Shown here: positions 11,231 through 28,083 of the stretch, one piece after another
Layout of the letters: every line of letters starts with the position of its first letter
How positions within the stretch are numbered: the first letter of the stretch is position 1
Origin: Chamaecrista fasciculata
Lineage: Eukaryota > Streptophyta > Magnoliopsida > Fabales > Fabaceae
DNA length: 64,000 nucleotides
Direction: 5' to 3'
Assembly (NCBI GenBank): GCA_003254925.1
Contig: QANZ01026479.1
Location: forward strand, 8,968-72,967
The notes under the pieces: generated by a model
Told to the model about the DNA's origin: nothing
Database searches by the model: none
Seen by the model: only the letters and a program-made list of their open reading frames with translations
Made by a program: the position numbers and the translations under genes

Positions 11231-11543
11231 ACGTCCGCACTTAACGGTCCACCTCAACCAGTTAACGTGCCACGTCACCTTTTTTGGCACGGCCGGTTGA
11301 CGGAGGGACCAATTTGCCTAACAGTTGCATAACTCAGGGACCAATTCGTCTATTTCGTTAATCCAGGGACTAAAGGCAAAACACCTGTATAATTCAAGGA
11401 CTCGAATGCTAGTTTACTCATTATATATATCATTTATACGATTGATCAATGAATATGAGGTTCAGAAATTTGAATATCAAGTTTACCGAAAAAAAAAAAG
11501 AAATTTGAATTTCAATACTTAGCGGTTTGAAAATGCATTTAAA

Positions 11544-13642
11544 ATGTTAGGTAACTCTACACAAATTCCAATAGGTGGAACTAATATAACTATGGAGGAG
11601 ATACTATCTTACGATTTGATTCCATTGGTTCTTCAGTTGCTTATACATCAACCTCGAAGGAAACAAAGAGGTATTCAAATTTCATTGATGGATCATGCAT
11701 GTGCCAAGGTGTTCGCACCACTCTATCTCATGGACTTGGGCTTTTGACAACTTATTTAGATAGTAAGGGAAGTTCTGCTACTGTTTGCAATATTATGTCT
11801 TTAGCCAACCATATTGATGAGGAGTACTCTATGAATGTTGAACGAAGCTTTACTCTAAATCATCGATGTGAGAAAGTTAAGAGATAATAAAAAAAACCTA
11901 CTGGTTCAAGTTTGAAGATGTTGGACTTGAACCCCCAAGGTTGATTTGGAGTTAAGCCTTTCCACCAGACCTTCTATTTTAGATATTACAAGCATCTATC
12001 TTTGTTGCTCACCTCCTCCATTGTGCTTGGAGCTTTCAACGTTTTCAAGTTAGCTACAAAATGCAAATGAAGGATCAACATCTTAGAATCGGCAACGAGG
12101 GATTAATTTGTCATTGTCAAACACTTAATTGATTCCAATCAATATTTTCCTTTTAAACAAAGTTGAATATAATCTCATTGTTCTATACATCTGTTCAACA
12201 AGGCCAAAGATTTATGGGACAAAACAACAACACCAAAACCCTCAACATTGTGGTAATAATTCTAAGCCTTTTCGAGATGAGGGATGTAAAAAGTTAGTTA
12301 GAGGAGGCACAAGGCGTTTCATATTTTGTCGTGGTAGTACGAGATGTCAAAAGCTTAGGGCTTTGCTTGTTTGAAAACTTGAAGATTGGAGGGGAAGAGA
12401 TTGAGAGATCAACTTTTAATTTCTCTTCCTCCTATTTCCTTAACAAATTACAAATATCCTAAATTGAGATATTTTAGAAGAGGAGCTACTTCCCCAAACA
12501 AAGGGGAGAGTAGTGGGAGATTCTCTCCCCTCCCCTCCCCCTTTAATCTCTTCCCTCCCATCCCTCTCTTGGTATCCAAACAAACCCTAGATGTCATAGA
12601 GGAGCCGAAGGTCGTACTATATACTATGAGGCTCATGGGGGTGGTAGGTGATGTGAGTATCTTGGTTGTATAAAGAGAGTACGTAGAAGGACATACAAAT
12701 TGTTGTACTACATATGGTGGTGGCGGGAGATGGAAGCATGAGGGTTGTACTCGAGTTGCTAAAGGAAAAGTCAGATTGTTTATAAAACATGACGGTGGGA
12801 GAAGATGTCAAAGGGAGAATTGTAGCAAGAGTGCAAAAGGGCTACAGGATTTTGCATCGAACATGGTGGGGGTGTTAATGCCAAGAACTTAGTTGCACAA
12901 TGGGAGCACAAGGGAGCTCAAAATTCTGTAAAGCTTGTAGTGGGGGCAATCGATTTACAACATTAGGTTGCACTGAAGGTACTGAGGGAGCACCCCTTTT
13001 TGTAAAGCCCATATGGTGGAGAAAAACACGACAGATACCAAAGTCGAGGTCTTTGTCCCAAAATTGTGCATGGAGGTACAAACTTTTGTGTTGCACATGG
13101 TGGTGGAAGAAGGTGTTTAATACTTGATTGCACAAAGAGTGCTAGAGGTAGGATTAGTTATTGTGTTCATCATGGGGAAGGTACGAGATGCAAATTTGTG
13201 GAAAGAGTGAACAAGGAAGCACTAATTTTTGAAAGGCAAATGGGGGAGGGAGGAGATGTTATTGGGGTCATCTTGGATCAAAGTATATCCCAACTAAGGA
13301 AGTAGTGCTTGCAATTTTGAAGCAATGAAAAAAACAAGTTTGTGTGCACTTCATAGTGGGCTAGTGCAAGGTAAGACAACTCAAAGGGGTGACCTTTCAA
13401 AACAATTATTCTTATCCTCATGGTAGTGAAGAAAATGAACTTCATAAGCTAGTCACTGCTAAAGGCATAGTTATGAATGATAGAGTGTGTGGTGAAAGTT
13501 TCATTGCATTGCTGATGAGAAATTCTATCCTTAACTCTAGCACAATCATTTCAGCCATTCAAAGCTTGCATTATGCCTCAAAGTTGGATTTTATGTTATT
13601 TATATCTTCTCATCTGACTATAGTAGGCAATTTAATTGCATA
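11544..13642 (+). pseudogene. Broken WRKY19/loricrin-like cysteine-repeat protein gene
   Basis: Scattered over all three forward frames are pieces of the plant family whose members carry many repeats of the form C-T-K-S/G-A-x-G-x-T-x-F-C-x-x-H-G-G-G-x-R-C (loricrin-like proteins and the N-terminal part of WRKY19-type proteins). Clear pieces are D-S-K-G-S-S-A-T-V-C near 11760, G-A-E-G-R-T-I-Y near 12603, G-G-T-N-F-C-V-A-H-G-G-G near 13070-13105, C-T-K-S-A-R-G near 13130, and S-L-C-A-L-H-S-G-L-V-Q near 13340. Order and spacing follow the family from N-terminus to C-terminus. Frame changes and stops occur between most repeats, and a MITE interrupts one repeat at 12359-12587. It therefore cannot encode the protein. 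In the family the coding region is largely one exon, so lack of introns does not prove retroposition. Confidence 0.75.
12359..12587. mobile_element. 229-bp Tourist-like MITE inside the pseudogene
   Basis: The ends GGCTTTGCTTGTTTG and CCAAACAAACCC are imperfect TIRs and TAG is duplicated on both sides (12356-12358 and 12588-12590). Removing the element and one TAG restores a continuous Q-K-L-R-C-H-R-G-A-E-G-R reading in the host repeat, which fixes the insertion point to the base. A 3-bp duplication and GGG-TTTG-TTTGG-type ends fit PIF/Harbinger (Tourist) MITEs. Confidence 0.75.
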
Positions 13643-14783
13643 ACTATATTTACTTCTTATATTGTTGTTGTTGCTATCATTTGTTGAATTTTTTAGTATT
13701 TAAAATTTCTAATATATTTTATTTTACCAATTAATTGTAAGTCCATTTATAATATATTAAATGCTTTCTATAGATATAAAAATTCAGCTTATTTTAAGTT
13801 TTTTTTAGTGAATGCATTTTGTTGTTTTTTTTTTTGGCCAAATGCATGTATTTTGCTTTGATGATATTTTTTTTTATTAAAAAAAATCTTGTTAAATATA
13901 AATATAGTTGATTGACAATAAGTGCATCTAAATATATATATATATATATATATATTTTACCAAAAAAAAAATATAAACGCATGGCCATGGCCCATGGCTA
14001 CTGGGGTTTTTTTTTTCATAATTAATACTCCCTTAAAATCAGGCCGAAAAAAAAATACTCCCTTAGAAAATCAATTCTTGAAATGAATGAAGCTATATTA
14101 GTCCCCATCAAGAATCTAATCTTTATTTTGTTTCTCAATTCTTATACAATATTAGTTTCACGACTAAATTGTTTCTCAATTTGGTTAAATTATACTTTAT
14201 TTTGAACACTTGATGGATGGCTTGATTATTTGAGACTGAAAGTGCTGATCACGCGAGTAATTAGGTAGTCAACTTGAGTATCTAATCTATATATTCATTA
14301 TATATTTTCCGAATAGTGCTCCTATATGTTTCAAAGAAAAATGCTGAGGCAAATTTAGAGATGACAATTGATAAAGGCGTCTATATCTGTCCAAGAGTAA
14401 AACATGAATCCAATTCTACGTGATGTGATTAGACTTTAGAGAAAATTTAGGATGTATCCATGTATAATATAATGGATATATATTTTTTTAGGATAATATA
14501 TATGACTTGACTCGACCTTGAAAAATATAGATAATAATGGATAATATGACGTCACATGTCAATGTTATTTCATGATCCTTGTAACTTGACAAATAGGAAA
14601 AAAAAAAGAGTAGAGAAATTGATAGCTGAATCTAGTTGAAGAGGCTTTGTGCAGAAAAGTATGTTATCTTTGATTCTGTAATAGAACTTTTGCGCTTTTT
14701 ATTCTCTGGATATAGATATAGTCATAGACGAGGATTGTAAATTATTGAGTCCCGATTCGAGCAACGTTGACCTATATCGCTTG
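13643..14783. other. Upstream region of the CPK3-like gene
   Basis: No coding sequence before 14784. Contains a (TA)n microsatellite at 13932-13955 and A/T tracts. No in-frame ATG precedes 14784 in the open stretch just upstream, so the promoter and 5' leader must lie here, but no convincing TATA box was singled out. Confidence 0.5.
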
Positions 14784-19131
<4,348 letters not shown>

Positions 19132-21442
19132 ACTTTGCTTGAATTGCCTTGTTTTTCTAATTTTCTGGGTTCACAGGTTCATCACGTTCAGCAGAGATGA
19201 CTTTACCACCAAATTTTAGCTCGTTTTTAATGTGGACAGTTACATCATAATTTGCCATTATTTTGGGACCTTTATATCATCCAGTACTCGACTTTACCCA
19301 TGTTTGAGTACTAAGTGGACATGAGTGATGAGTATGTACAAATTTGAGGAACAGATTAGTTCTACTTTCCACAGTAAAGAGATAACGAGTAAATGAAAGA
19401 TTGTGTCTTGTAGTTTGCCCTTAATTTATGTCATCTATTATCTTAGAAAGACTTCGGTTATTCCTTTACTCACCAACCATCAATCATAAATTATGCCTGA
19501 TGGTACAATTCAATATTCATCCTGTGTAGAGCTTACACTTAGATGAATTGAGACTTTCACGACTGACTTGGTAAATCCAAAGAGTGATTATAAGTCAAGT
19601 TTTGTTTGTCCTGTAAATTGGAGAATGTTAATCTAGCATGGATGAGTAAACGAATATATGATGAAAAAAGTGGATATGTTTTGCTTGGTTTAGGTATTAT
19701 GGAAGCAATGAATGTGGTGTTTGCCTATATATACTTGAGGAATCATTGATCTACTTCTAGTCTTTTGTGAGTGAGTGATGTCTGCATATGCACGCAACTC
19801 ACCCTGTGTAATGCAGACACAGAGCTCAGTCCGAAACTTAAAATCAGGCACAGCGACAGTGGCAAATTGCACTGCTGGCTGCTGCCTTCCATGTGAGTTG
19901 CAATACAATTTATATTTATATATATATATATATACATTATACAGCCATATGGGCGTGTGTGGTGTGCCCACCAAATCATATTCGGATTCTCTGTTTCTAC
20001 TGTCAATTGTATTAGTGTTTGTGCCGCTTTGCGTCATAGGCATAGGAAGCTGTGCCTCTCAAGTCTTAATTAACACTTGCCAAACTATCAAGTATCAAGA
20101 GTGGATTTGGAGTGGTGCATTCTATGCATTTGAAACAGGTGAAGAGAAAAAATATGAGTGTTACATATTTATTATTTTATAGGAATTATATTATATTTTC
20201 TTTTCTTTTTATCTTTCTCTCTCTCAAAATATAGAGAATACAGTGTCACCCACTCAGTATTTGGGTGTGGGGAGCCACTCTGCTAGTGTTGTATAGTGTT
20301 CCTGTTTCCATCCACTTGCTCATTCGTCCCCACCCTTCCCTCAGTTTCAGGGAGGCAATACATCATACATGTATTTATACATTCCTATTCCCAATGCAAT
20401 GCTGGATCTTATTTTTAAACAATTCAATTAACTAAAAGTTTCAACTTTCAATAATGTCATTCACAATTTGATTTTATTACAACTTTGCATGCAGCTTGCT
20501 TAAAGTTATGATGTTGGGGTCAGAGTTGGATAAAATCAAGGCCACTTGACTGCTTACATTTGTTGAATTTGGAAAACAATAACAATTCAAGTGCCTTTTC
20601 CTGTATACTAAAGGATGCTCTGCAAGTGCCACTCTGTCTCATGTTTTTGTGTTTCCTCCCATGGATCCTCATCGTTAACCCTCATTTAATTTTTTCTTTT
20701 TTGCTTACAAAAACCCATGACACAAGTCACAACAAATATCAAAATAATGTTTTAATCATCTGGTTTATCTGAACCTTTCCTTGGACGTATCAGGCCATGA
20801 TTTCTAATTTCTATATTATTCTTTTATAGTTTTATTCACCAAATAATTTATCAACAAATATTTTTAATCGTCTCACCAGCATAAATGAATGAATTAAAGG
20901 CTGTATATCCCATTTCCCATGCCCTATAATATAAATATATATAATTTTTTGGTTCTGAATTACTTGCAGACTTGCATCACCTAATAATCAAAATACAGAA
21001 AATATTGAATCTATTTCTTTGAAGTTGCGTTTCGAACAAAAACTGATCACACTAAAGTCGGTATATCTATCATCTATGATTTTCCAAATTGTACTAGAGT
21101 AAGCAAAACATAAAAAACAAAGAAATGAAAAGGGTGCATGAAAGACGCAATAATCCGATATTAATTGAATGCTGTTGAGTTGCACTTGGAAGGCAAGTTG
21201 GGAGAGAAAAGAATTAGCAAATAAGGAAGGGACAGGAGAAATTAAAAAAAAGAAAAAGAAAAGGTTATTGAAGCCGACAAAAAAACCGTCAAAATAGTGA
21301 CACGTAACAGAGTGGAGGCATGAGTCACCAAAGCAGAGAGGCTTTTAAAAACGGAAGCAGAGTGCGCGAAATTCACAGTTTCTGCAACACTATCATGCTT
21401 TTCATTCTTCACCCTCGCCACCGTTAACCACCATTATATTCT

Positions 21443-21482
<40 letters not shown>

Positions 21483-21831
21483 TCCAAAAACAACAAGAAT
21501 CTTAGATATACATATTAGATATAGAGCGAGTCCGATATAGGAGGAGGAGCAAGCAAGGGTGGACCGGCCCTGTGTCTCGGGATCCGATTATTTCGCACCA
21601 TTTTCAGTGCTTCCTTCTCTGTCTCAATTTGAGAGGCAACGCAATCATTTCTAATCTTCCTTTTCTTTTCTTTTCTTTTCTTTTCTTTTTCAATCTTCAC
21701 AACACGCTTTCGCTTTCGTTTTGTGGTCGAATCGGTGCGCTGTGTGAGGGAGCACCAAAACCTAACGAATCAAAGAAAAGGAGAACAAGTTTTGGTAATT
21801 CATTCCTCTGAAAGACAAGAGTAAGTAAAGA
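19132..21831. other. Intergenic region between CPK3-like and AAA ATPase genes
   Basis: The first ~300 bp is the likely 3' UTR of the kinase gene. A TATA-like CTATATATAC at about 19725-19734 precedes a slightly GC-richer 150 bp (19770-19900) with no convincing protein. The last ~500 bp is the promoter and leader of the ATPase gene. No transposon was recognised. Confidence 0.5.
21445..21479 (+). repeat. (CT)n microsatellite in the ATPase leader
   Basis: About 17 CT units lie some 350 bp upstream of the ATPase start codon, followed by a (TTTTC)n tract at 21661-21690. Pyrimidine-rich stretches like these are common in plant core promoters and 5' UTRs. A regulatory role is inference only. Confidence 0.7.
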
Positions 21832-24800
21832 ATGGAACAGAAAAGCTTGTTGATGTCGGCGTTGGGTGTTGGAGTGGGAGTGGGAGTGGGGATAGGGTTG
21901 GCTTCTGGACAAAACTTAGGGAAATGGGGAGCCAATTCTTGTTCCTCAAACAACAATATCACTGCCGAGAAGATAGAGCAGGAAATGCTTCGATCAGTGG
22001 TTGACGGAAGAGAAACCAACGTCAACTTTGATCAATTCCCTTATTACCTCAGGTCCCCTTCTTCACCGCCATATCATCTACTATCTTACATATTTCTACT
22101 ACACTTGCATTTCTCCACTCTGTCTTTCTTCTATGTTCTATTATTCACGTGCTTCCATTTTGTATCTAAATTTGTCTCGTTTCCAGTCATTATGGATAAT
22201 TAGCATAATAAAATATTAAGGAATCTAGAAAATTCCTGGCATGAACAAATACTAGATCTGATTGTCATATGCAAATTTGAAATGACTGGAATTTAATCAT
22301 CATATGCAATTCTGTATTCTTGACTATATGATTTATTATTATTATGGCTCTTAATGTAATTGCGTGGTATGATCTTCTATTGGGATGATTTAAGTTGATG
22401 CTTTCCGACATCCCAACAAACTTTCTTGTTTCTAGGACAATAGTGTTGGCGAGAGAAACTTTTCAGTATATGGGAATCGTGATTAAGCTTCTAAGAATAT
22501 TTTCCTCACTTATTTTTTTTCTTGTTTTGACAAGTATATTATTTTTTCGGTCATTGGTTACATGAACAAGACCAACTAAAATCTCTTTCCAGATTAACGT
22601 TACGTAATCTTTCTGGTGATAATATTTGTCAATAATAAATAACTTTTGCTGATAAAACGGGACGTTACACCTTAAGAATGTTTTAAGGGGAATGATTGAA
22701 CAAGAGCTTATTTGACACTGAGGGCTCAGCCACGCCTTTAATGATGCATCGATGAATTGAAGGCTTGATTTGACCAAATAACTGAGACAGTAACTCATTT
22801 CTCATGAGTCATAACATAATGGATCTCATTTCTAATATCTCCTTTTCCATCCTTTATCTGGTATGACAGTGAGCAAACACGCGTGTTGCTGACAAGTGCT
22901 GCTTACGTCCATTTAAAGCATGCTGAGGTCTCCAAATTTACTCGAAATCTTTCTCCTGCAAGCCGGACAATTCTACTCTCAGGGCCAGCAGGTTAGTTAC
23001 TTGGAATCCATGGTTTCCGGATAATGAATTCATATGCTTTTAAATTTTAATAATTTTTTTTACAATCACATTCAGTCTAATTAGTCTTTCTCCCGTTTTT
23101 GTTTTAAAGAACTTTACCAACAGGTTCTTGCTAAGGCTTTAGCTCATTACTTTGAGGCAAAGTTGCTTCTGTTAGATTTAACTGATTTTTCATTGAAGGT
23201 GAGCGTTATAAGTTTTGTTGCTATTTTTAAAGTTCTCCTCTTTATTCATTTTACTCATGTACATAGTAATTTATTTGTCATCTGTGCAGATTCAGAGTAG
23301 ATATGGTTCTGTCAACAAGGAATCTGTAAGCCATTTCAAGTTTCTCTTTTGTTTCTTTTGTTTGTTGGATCCACATCTACCATAGTTTAATGCTTAATGC
23401 TGTAATCAGACTACTGTTTCTAAGTATCAGTATCACAGATGACTTTTCTTTTCTTTTTTTTTTCTTTTTAAAATATAGTTGCATGTTCTTTCTTGAACTA
23501 CCTTATACCTGATTCTCCCCTCCTCTGTTTCTGATTGAAGTCATTCAAAAGGTCTACTTCAGAGTCAACTTTGGAGAGACTATCTGGCTTATTTGGGTCA
23601 TTTTCAATCTTTCCGCCGAGGGAAGAACCTAAAGGTACTAATTGATGGACATTTTATGACATCTGGTGGAGAAATCACTAAATTATGAACGAAAAGCTTT
23701 GTTATTCTTTGATCTGGTTTGGCAGCCCATGTTTTGGTTTCTAAGGCTCCTTTGATTTTATAGGCGGAAAGTAATAGTAATTGATTATTTTAAAATTTAA
23801 ATTGAAGAAAACATGCTGTGTAAGGGCATAGTGATACAATTAGCTTCTTTTATTTTTGCCAAGTTTGATCGACCGATTTGTGGACTACTTATTAATTGTT
23901 ACTTTTCTGTTTATTGGGGCATCAACATTGTATCTGTATAATTAAAATTTGTTAAACTACCCATAAGATCCATACCCCTGACCAGGGACTTTTGTGGCAG
24001 GGAAAATACATAGACAAAGCAGTGGAGTGGACCTCCGATCATTGTAAGTAGAGTAGATTATTCTCTATTGACTACGAGTATAGATATAACTTGTTTGCTT
24101 GTATGTTTGAATCATTGTTTTCTCTTCCTTTCTCTCGCAGGGGGACTGAAGGATCTTCTAATCCTCCTAAGCTTCGTAGGAATGCTTCTGCCACTGCAAA
24201 TATGAGTAGCCTTGGTTTGCAAAGCGCTCCTGCTCCAGGTAGCTCAAGAAATATAATATTTATCGTAGTTAGTTATGGTTACATTTACTTGATTTACTTG
24301 TTATTATGGGATCCTATGAGACTGTGATTGACATTAACTCGAGAAGAAGAGAAGCAACAAGATATATTTTTTGTTGAGTTTTCTTGAATAAGCTACAAAA
24401 TTAAATCATATTGTTAAGTTACCAATCAAAGTCATGCTTTCTGATGTGAACCTATGATCATTAATTTGATATCATTATCATCATTTACAGTGCATGATTA
24501 AGTCAATTTTATCTTCCTTCTGAAGATGAAATTACATCATTCTCAATTGATCACTGTCCTCTGTCCTCCCTCTTAGTTTTTCCATTTCCTTTCTATTTCA
24601 TTTCAGCTCCTCTTAAGCGCACAAGCAGCTGGTCTTTTGATGAAAAGCTTCTTATACAGTCTCTTTACAAGGTATATTATTTATGATACTGAAACTTCAG
24701 CCAGAAGGTTTTTTTTTCCATTTTTCTTTCAAAATTAAACAAGCATGTAGATCATATTCTTTTCAAAGAATCTGATATGTGGAAATTACATTTTCAGGTT

Positions 24801-27399
24801 CTCGTTTTTGTGTCAAAAACCTATCCTATTATTCTGTATCTGCGGGATGTTGATAGGTTGTTACATAGATCACAAAGGATTTATAAGTTGTTCCAGAAAA
24901 TGTTAGAGAAATTATCTGGACCAGTTTTAATTCTTGGTTCTCGAGTTCTGGATTCTGATAATGACTACATAGAGGTGGATGAGAAACTTGGTTCAGTCTT
25001 CCCTTACAACATAGAAATTAGACCTCCAGAAGATGAATCACATCTTATCAGCTGGAAGTCTACACTGGAAGAGGATATGAAGAAGATACAGGTTCAGGAT
25101 AACAAAAACCACATTATAGAAGTACTTGCAGCCAATGACCTTGATTGTGATGATCTGGATTCCATCTGTGTGGCGGACACAATGGTCCTCAGCAATTATA
25201 TAGAAGAGATTGTTGTATCAGCAATTTCTTATCATTTAATGAAAAACAAAGACCCAGAATATAGAAATGGAAAGCTTGTTATTTCATGCAATAGGTGCGA
25301 AATTCGAAACTTCGCTTGCATAAACTATCTTTATTCCATGTACTTACTTTATTGTTGGTGAAACAGTTTATCCCAAGCATTGGGTATATTCCAGGAGGGA
25401 AAATCCAATGGTAGAGATACATTAAAATTGGAACCTAAGGCTTTGAAATCTGAGGTTTGCACCACCTGTCATGTTTGTGCATTTGTGCGTTGAGTTTAGA
25501 ACTATAGCTAGTTAGCTACTATCTATATTATTTATGCATTTTGTTATTCCTCCTAATGTGCAGAAGGAAAAGGGAGAAGAAGCTACTGTTAAACCCGAAG
25601 CGAAGTCTGAAAATGCGGTTCCTGAAAAGAAAGCCGAAGCAGAAATGCCAACTTCAGTGGGAAAGACTGAAAGTGAAAAATCAGTTCCAGAACCAAAAGT
25701 TCCTGTAAGCCTCTTTTTTTTAAAAAAAATTTAAGAAGTTTCTTTTTCATAGTATTGGAAATATGTCTTCGAGTGAGTGCAACTCTAAAGTGTAATATCA
25801 GGAATGTGGTTTATCATTCATTTGCAGGAAGTTCCTCCGGATAATGAGTTTGAGAAGCGAATAAGGCCCGAGGTAATACCAGCAAATGAGATAAATGTAA
25901 CGTTTGCTGATATTGGTGCCTTAGATGAGACCAAAGAGTCCCTTCATGAACTAGTTATGCTTCCACTTCGAAGGCCAGACCTTTTCACTGGTGGCCTCTT
26001 GAAGCCTTGTAGAGGAATATTGCTTTTTGGGCCTCCTGGCACGGGAAAGACAATGCTGGCTAAGGCCATTGCAAAGGAGGCTGGAGCAAGTTTCATTAAT
26101 GTATCCATGTCTACCATTACTTCTAAATGGTTCGGTGAAGATGAAAAGAATGTTCGAGCTTTATTCACACTGGCAGCCAAGGTCTCCCCAACTATTATAT
26201 TTGTGGACGAGGTTGATAGTATGCTTGGGCAGAGAACCAGGGTTGGAGAGCATGAAGCCATGAGGAAAATAAAGAATGAATTCATGACCCATTGGGATGG
26301 GCTTATGACAAAACCTGGGGAGCGCATCCTTGTTCTTGCTGCAACCAATAGGCCATTTGATCTGGATGAAGCAATAATTAGGCGATTTGAAAGGAGGTAT
26401 TTCTTCTTTCTATTTCCTGGCTTCATGATTTCCCTCCCCCCCNCCAATTTGATGTGTTCATTTGATATATGAATGACCTTAAACTGAATATATATATACA
26501 CACACTTTGTTAATCAGAATTATGGTAGGGCTCCCAGCTATTGAGAACAGGGAGAAGATTTTGAGAACTGTCTTGTCAAAAGAGAAGGTGGACGATGCAG
26601 TTGACTTCAAGGAGCTAGCAACTATGACAGAAGGATATAGTGGGAGTGATCTGAAGGTGTTTTGCACTTTTACTGTTTCTGAGATGCTATAAAACTATCT
26701 AGTGTCACTTTGGCCTTCTGGGCTCTGATTTTAACCCCATTTTATTCATAGTCACTTTTAATTGTCCAATACACAGAACTTTTGCACAACTGCTGCTTAT
26801 CGGCCTGTTAGAGAGTTAATTCAGCAAGAGAGACTGAAGACTCTGGTAATTCAGCAATTTATTTTTAAGCTATTCTGTAAATCCTATTCCAGTGGTGGCA
26901 CCATCATGTTGACCCTTGCATAATTTTTTTATACCCTTGCAGGAAAAAAAGCAGAAATCAAGCGAAGCACAGAATAATAATGCCCAAGACAGAGCAGAAG
27001 AGCAAGTTGAACAGGAAAGAGTTATCACCCTTAGGCCATTAAACATGCAGGACTTCAGAGAGGCAAAGAATCAGGTAATACATCTTGTTTTAATGACTCT
27101 TGGAGTAACTTTCCAAGGTTATGCTTGGGTTCTTTGTTTATAGTAGCTACTTAACCGACATGGCCTAAGTTGAAGAATTGATATGTGAATTAGTTGCATC
27201 ATAAATTTGGTTTTCTTGCAGCATTGGAAGATTGGTTTTTCCTACTCCCATAATAACTTCATGTGTCGTAAATTTTGGAACGCAGGTTGCCGCAAGCTTT
27301 TCAGCTGAGGGAGCAGGAATGGGTGAGCTGAAGCAGTGGAACGACTTGTATGGGGAAGGTGGTTCAAGGAAGAAAGAGCAATTATCTTACTTCCTATGA
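21832..27399 (+). CDS. Plant AAA ATPase (At4g28000/At5g52882-like)
   Basis: Sixteen coding exons: 21832-22052, 22870-22991, 23110-23198, 23290-23325, 23541-23634, 23986-24043, 24141-24238, 24607-24671, 24798-25294, 25367-25454, 25564-25704, 25828-26396, 26518-26656, 26777-26845, 26943-27074, 27286-27399; 843 aa, divisible by three. The Met-start frame opens with a Gly/Val-rich hydrophobic stretch (residues ~8-24) that may anchor it in a membrane. A long N-terminal half with a degenerate P-loop-like G-P-A and a charged K/E linker precede one AAA module: Walker A G-P-P-G-T-G-K-T 571-578, Walker B I-I-F-V-D-E ending Asp630-Glu631, sensor A-A-T-N-R and arginine fingers R-R-F-E-R-R. The C-terminus is N-D-L-Y-G-E-G-G. 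The module resembles the meiotic/Msp1-katanin clade; relatives include rice LRD6-6. Substrate and location are unknown. One N sits in intron 12. Confidence 0.9.
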
Positions 27400-28083
27400 A
27401 AATCTGAAGGGAAGAAAATATGCAATAGTAGAACCTTAAAATCTCCGAGAACTGATGATAGCGAGGAGAACATTTCCACGAAGCTAACAATAGTTGGTGA
27501 CTGATATAGTATACTGTTCAATAGGATTTTGCTGTTTCTTTTTGAGCGGAAGAACAGCCAAGTTTAGTGTCGTCCATGGGCTCCATGGATAAGGAATGAA
27601 ACATGCCGTGTCATCGGCAGTCAAGGAGATTATGTAGCTTGTATTATGTATTATCTATATATCACGGTGTGGTCAGTCAGTTTGATGTATGTTACTAAAT
27701 TTAGTGAGAGTCATTATTTGTCAACATTATGCTCTATATAAAAGAAAGAGAAGTGGTTGATGATTCAATGTTCTAACTAAAGCTACCATGATGATTCATT
27801 CATTAATATAATCCAACATTTTAGTTTTAACATCAAGCGAGGCTTTTATTGAAAAGAAAAAAAAAAACAAATTTCAGATCTGTTTCAACTGTCGATTTCA
27901 TCAGGTTTGGACATCAAATATGAGATAGTTCTCCCCATCCGGGTCTGTGCATAGCATTTTCCATGTACATATATACTGTCAAAATAAAAACACCCATGAA
28001 GTAATGTGGGTAACATTTCTAATGAAGGGAGCTCGGAAGAATGAAAATCATCGGAAGAATGACGAAGCACTCGGACTCCCTTA
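27400..28083. other. 3' flank of the ATPase gene
   Basis: Likely 3' UTR for the first few hundred bases, then AT-rich spacer. No gene seen on either strand. Confidence 0.5.

Larger units (their letters stand above)
8027..11419. mobile_element. Pack-MULE-like long-TIR Mutator element carrying an SDH2 fragment
   Basis: The left end GAGTAAACTAGCATTCGGGT is mirrored by the right end ending CGAATGCTAGTTTACTC. Similarity between the arms runs for roughly 200 bp. Direct repeats ATTATATATA flank it (8017-8026 and 11420-11429), fitting the 9-10-bp duplication of Mutator elements, though the site is low-complexity. Inside are a captured SDH2 fragment (8775-9101), inverted repeats with telomere-like words (about 8395-8570 and 9360-9830), a hAT MITE (9842-10420) and a solo LTR (10595-11230) sitting in the right arm. 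I see no transposase frame, so it is non-autonomous. Long TIRs plus host-gene sequence are the hallmark of Pack-MULEs. Confidence 0.8.

Noticed and set aside
11544-11887. Independent small genes (two overlapping forward frames)
   Set aside because: Both frames are pieces of the same decayed WRKY19/loricrin-like gene.
12386-12636. Forward and minus frames of 60-95 residues
   Set aside because: They lie mostly in the MITE at 12359-12587.
14745-14783. 13-codon N-terminal extension of the CPK3-like kinase
   Set aside because: The first codon is TTG, not ATG; the first ATG (14784) gives the M-G-N-C myristoylation start expected of the family.
19775-20182. 135-residue forward frame
   Set aside because: Runs through a (TA)n microsatellite, starts at GTG, has no family motif and overlaps equally long minus-strand frames.
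25944-26501. 185-residue minus-strand frame
   Set aside because: Antisense to the conserved AAA exon and spans an N and an intron.
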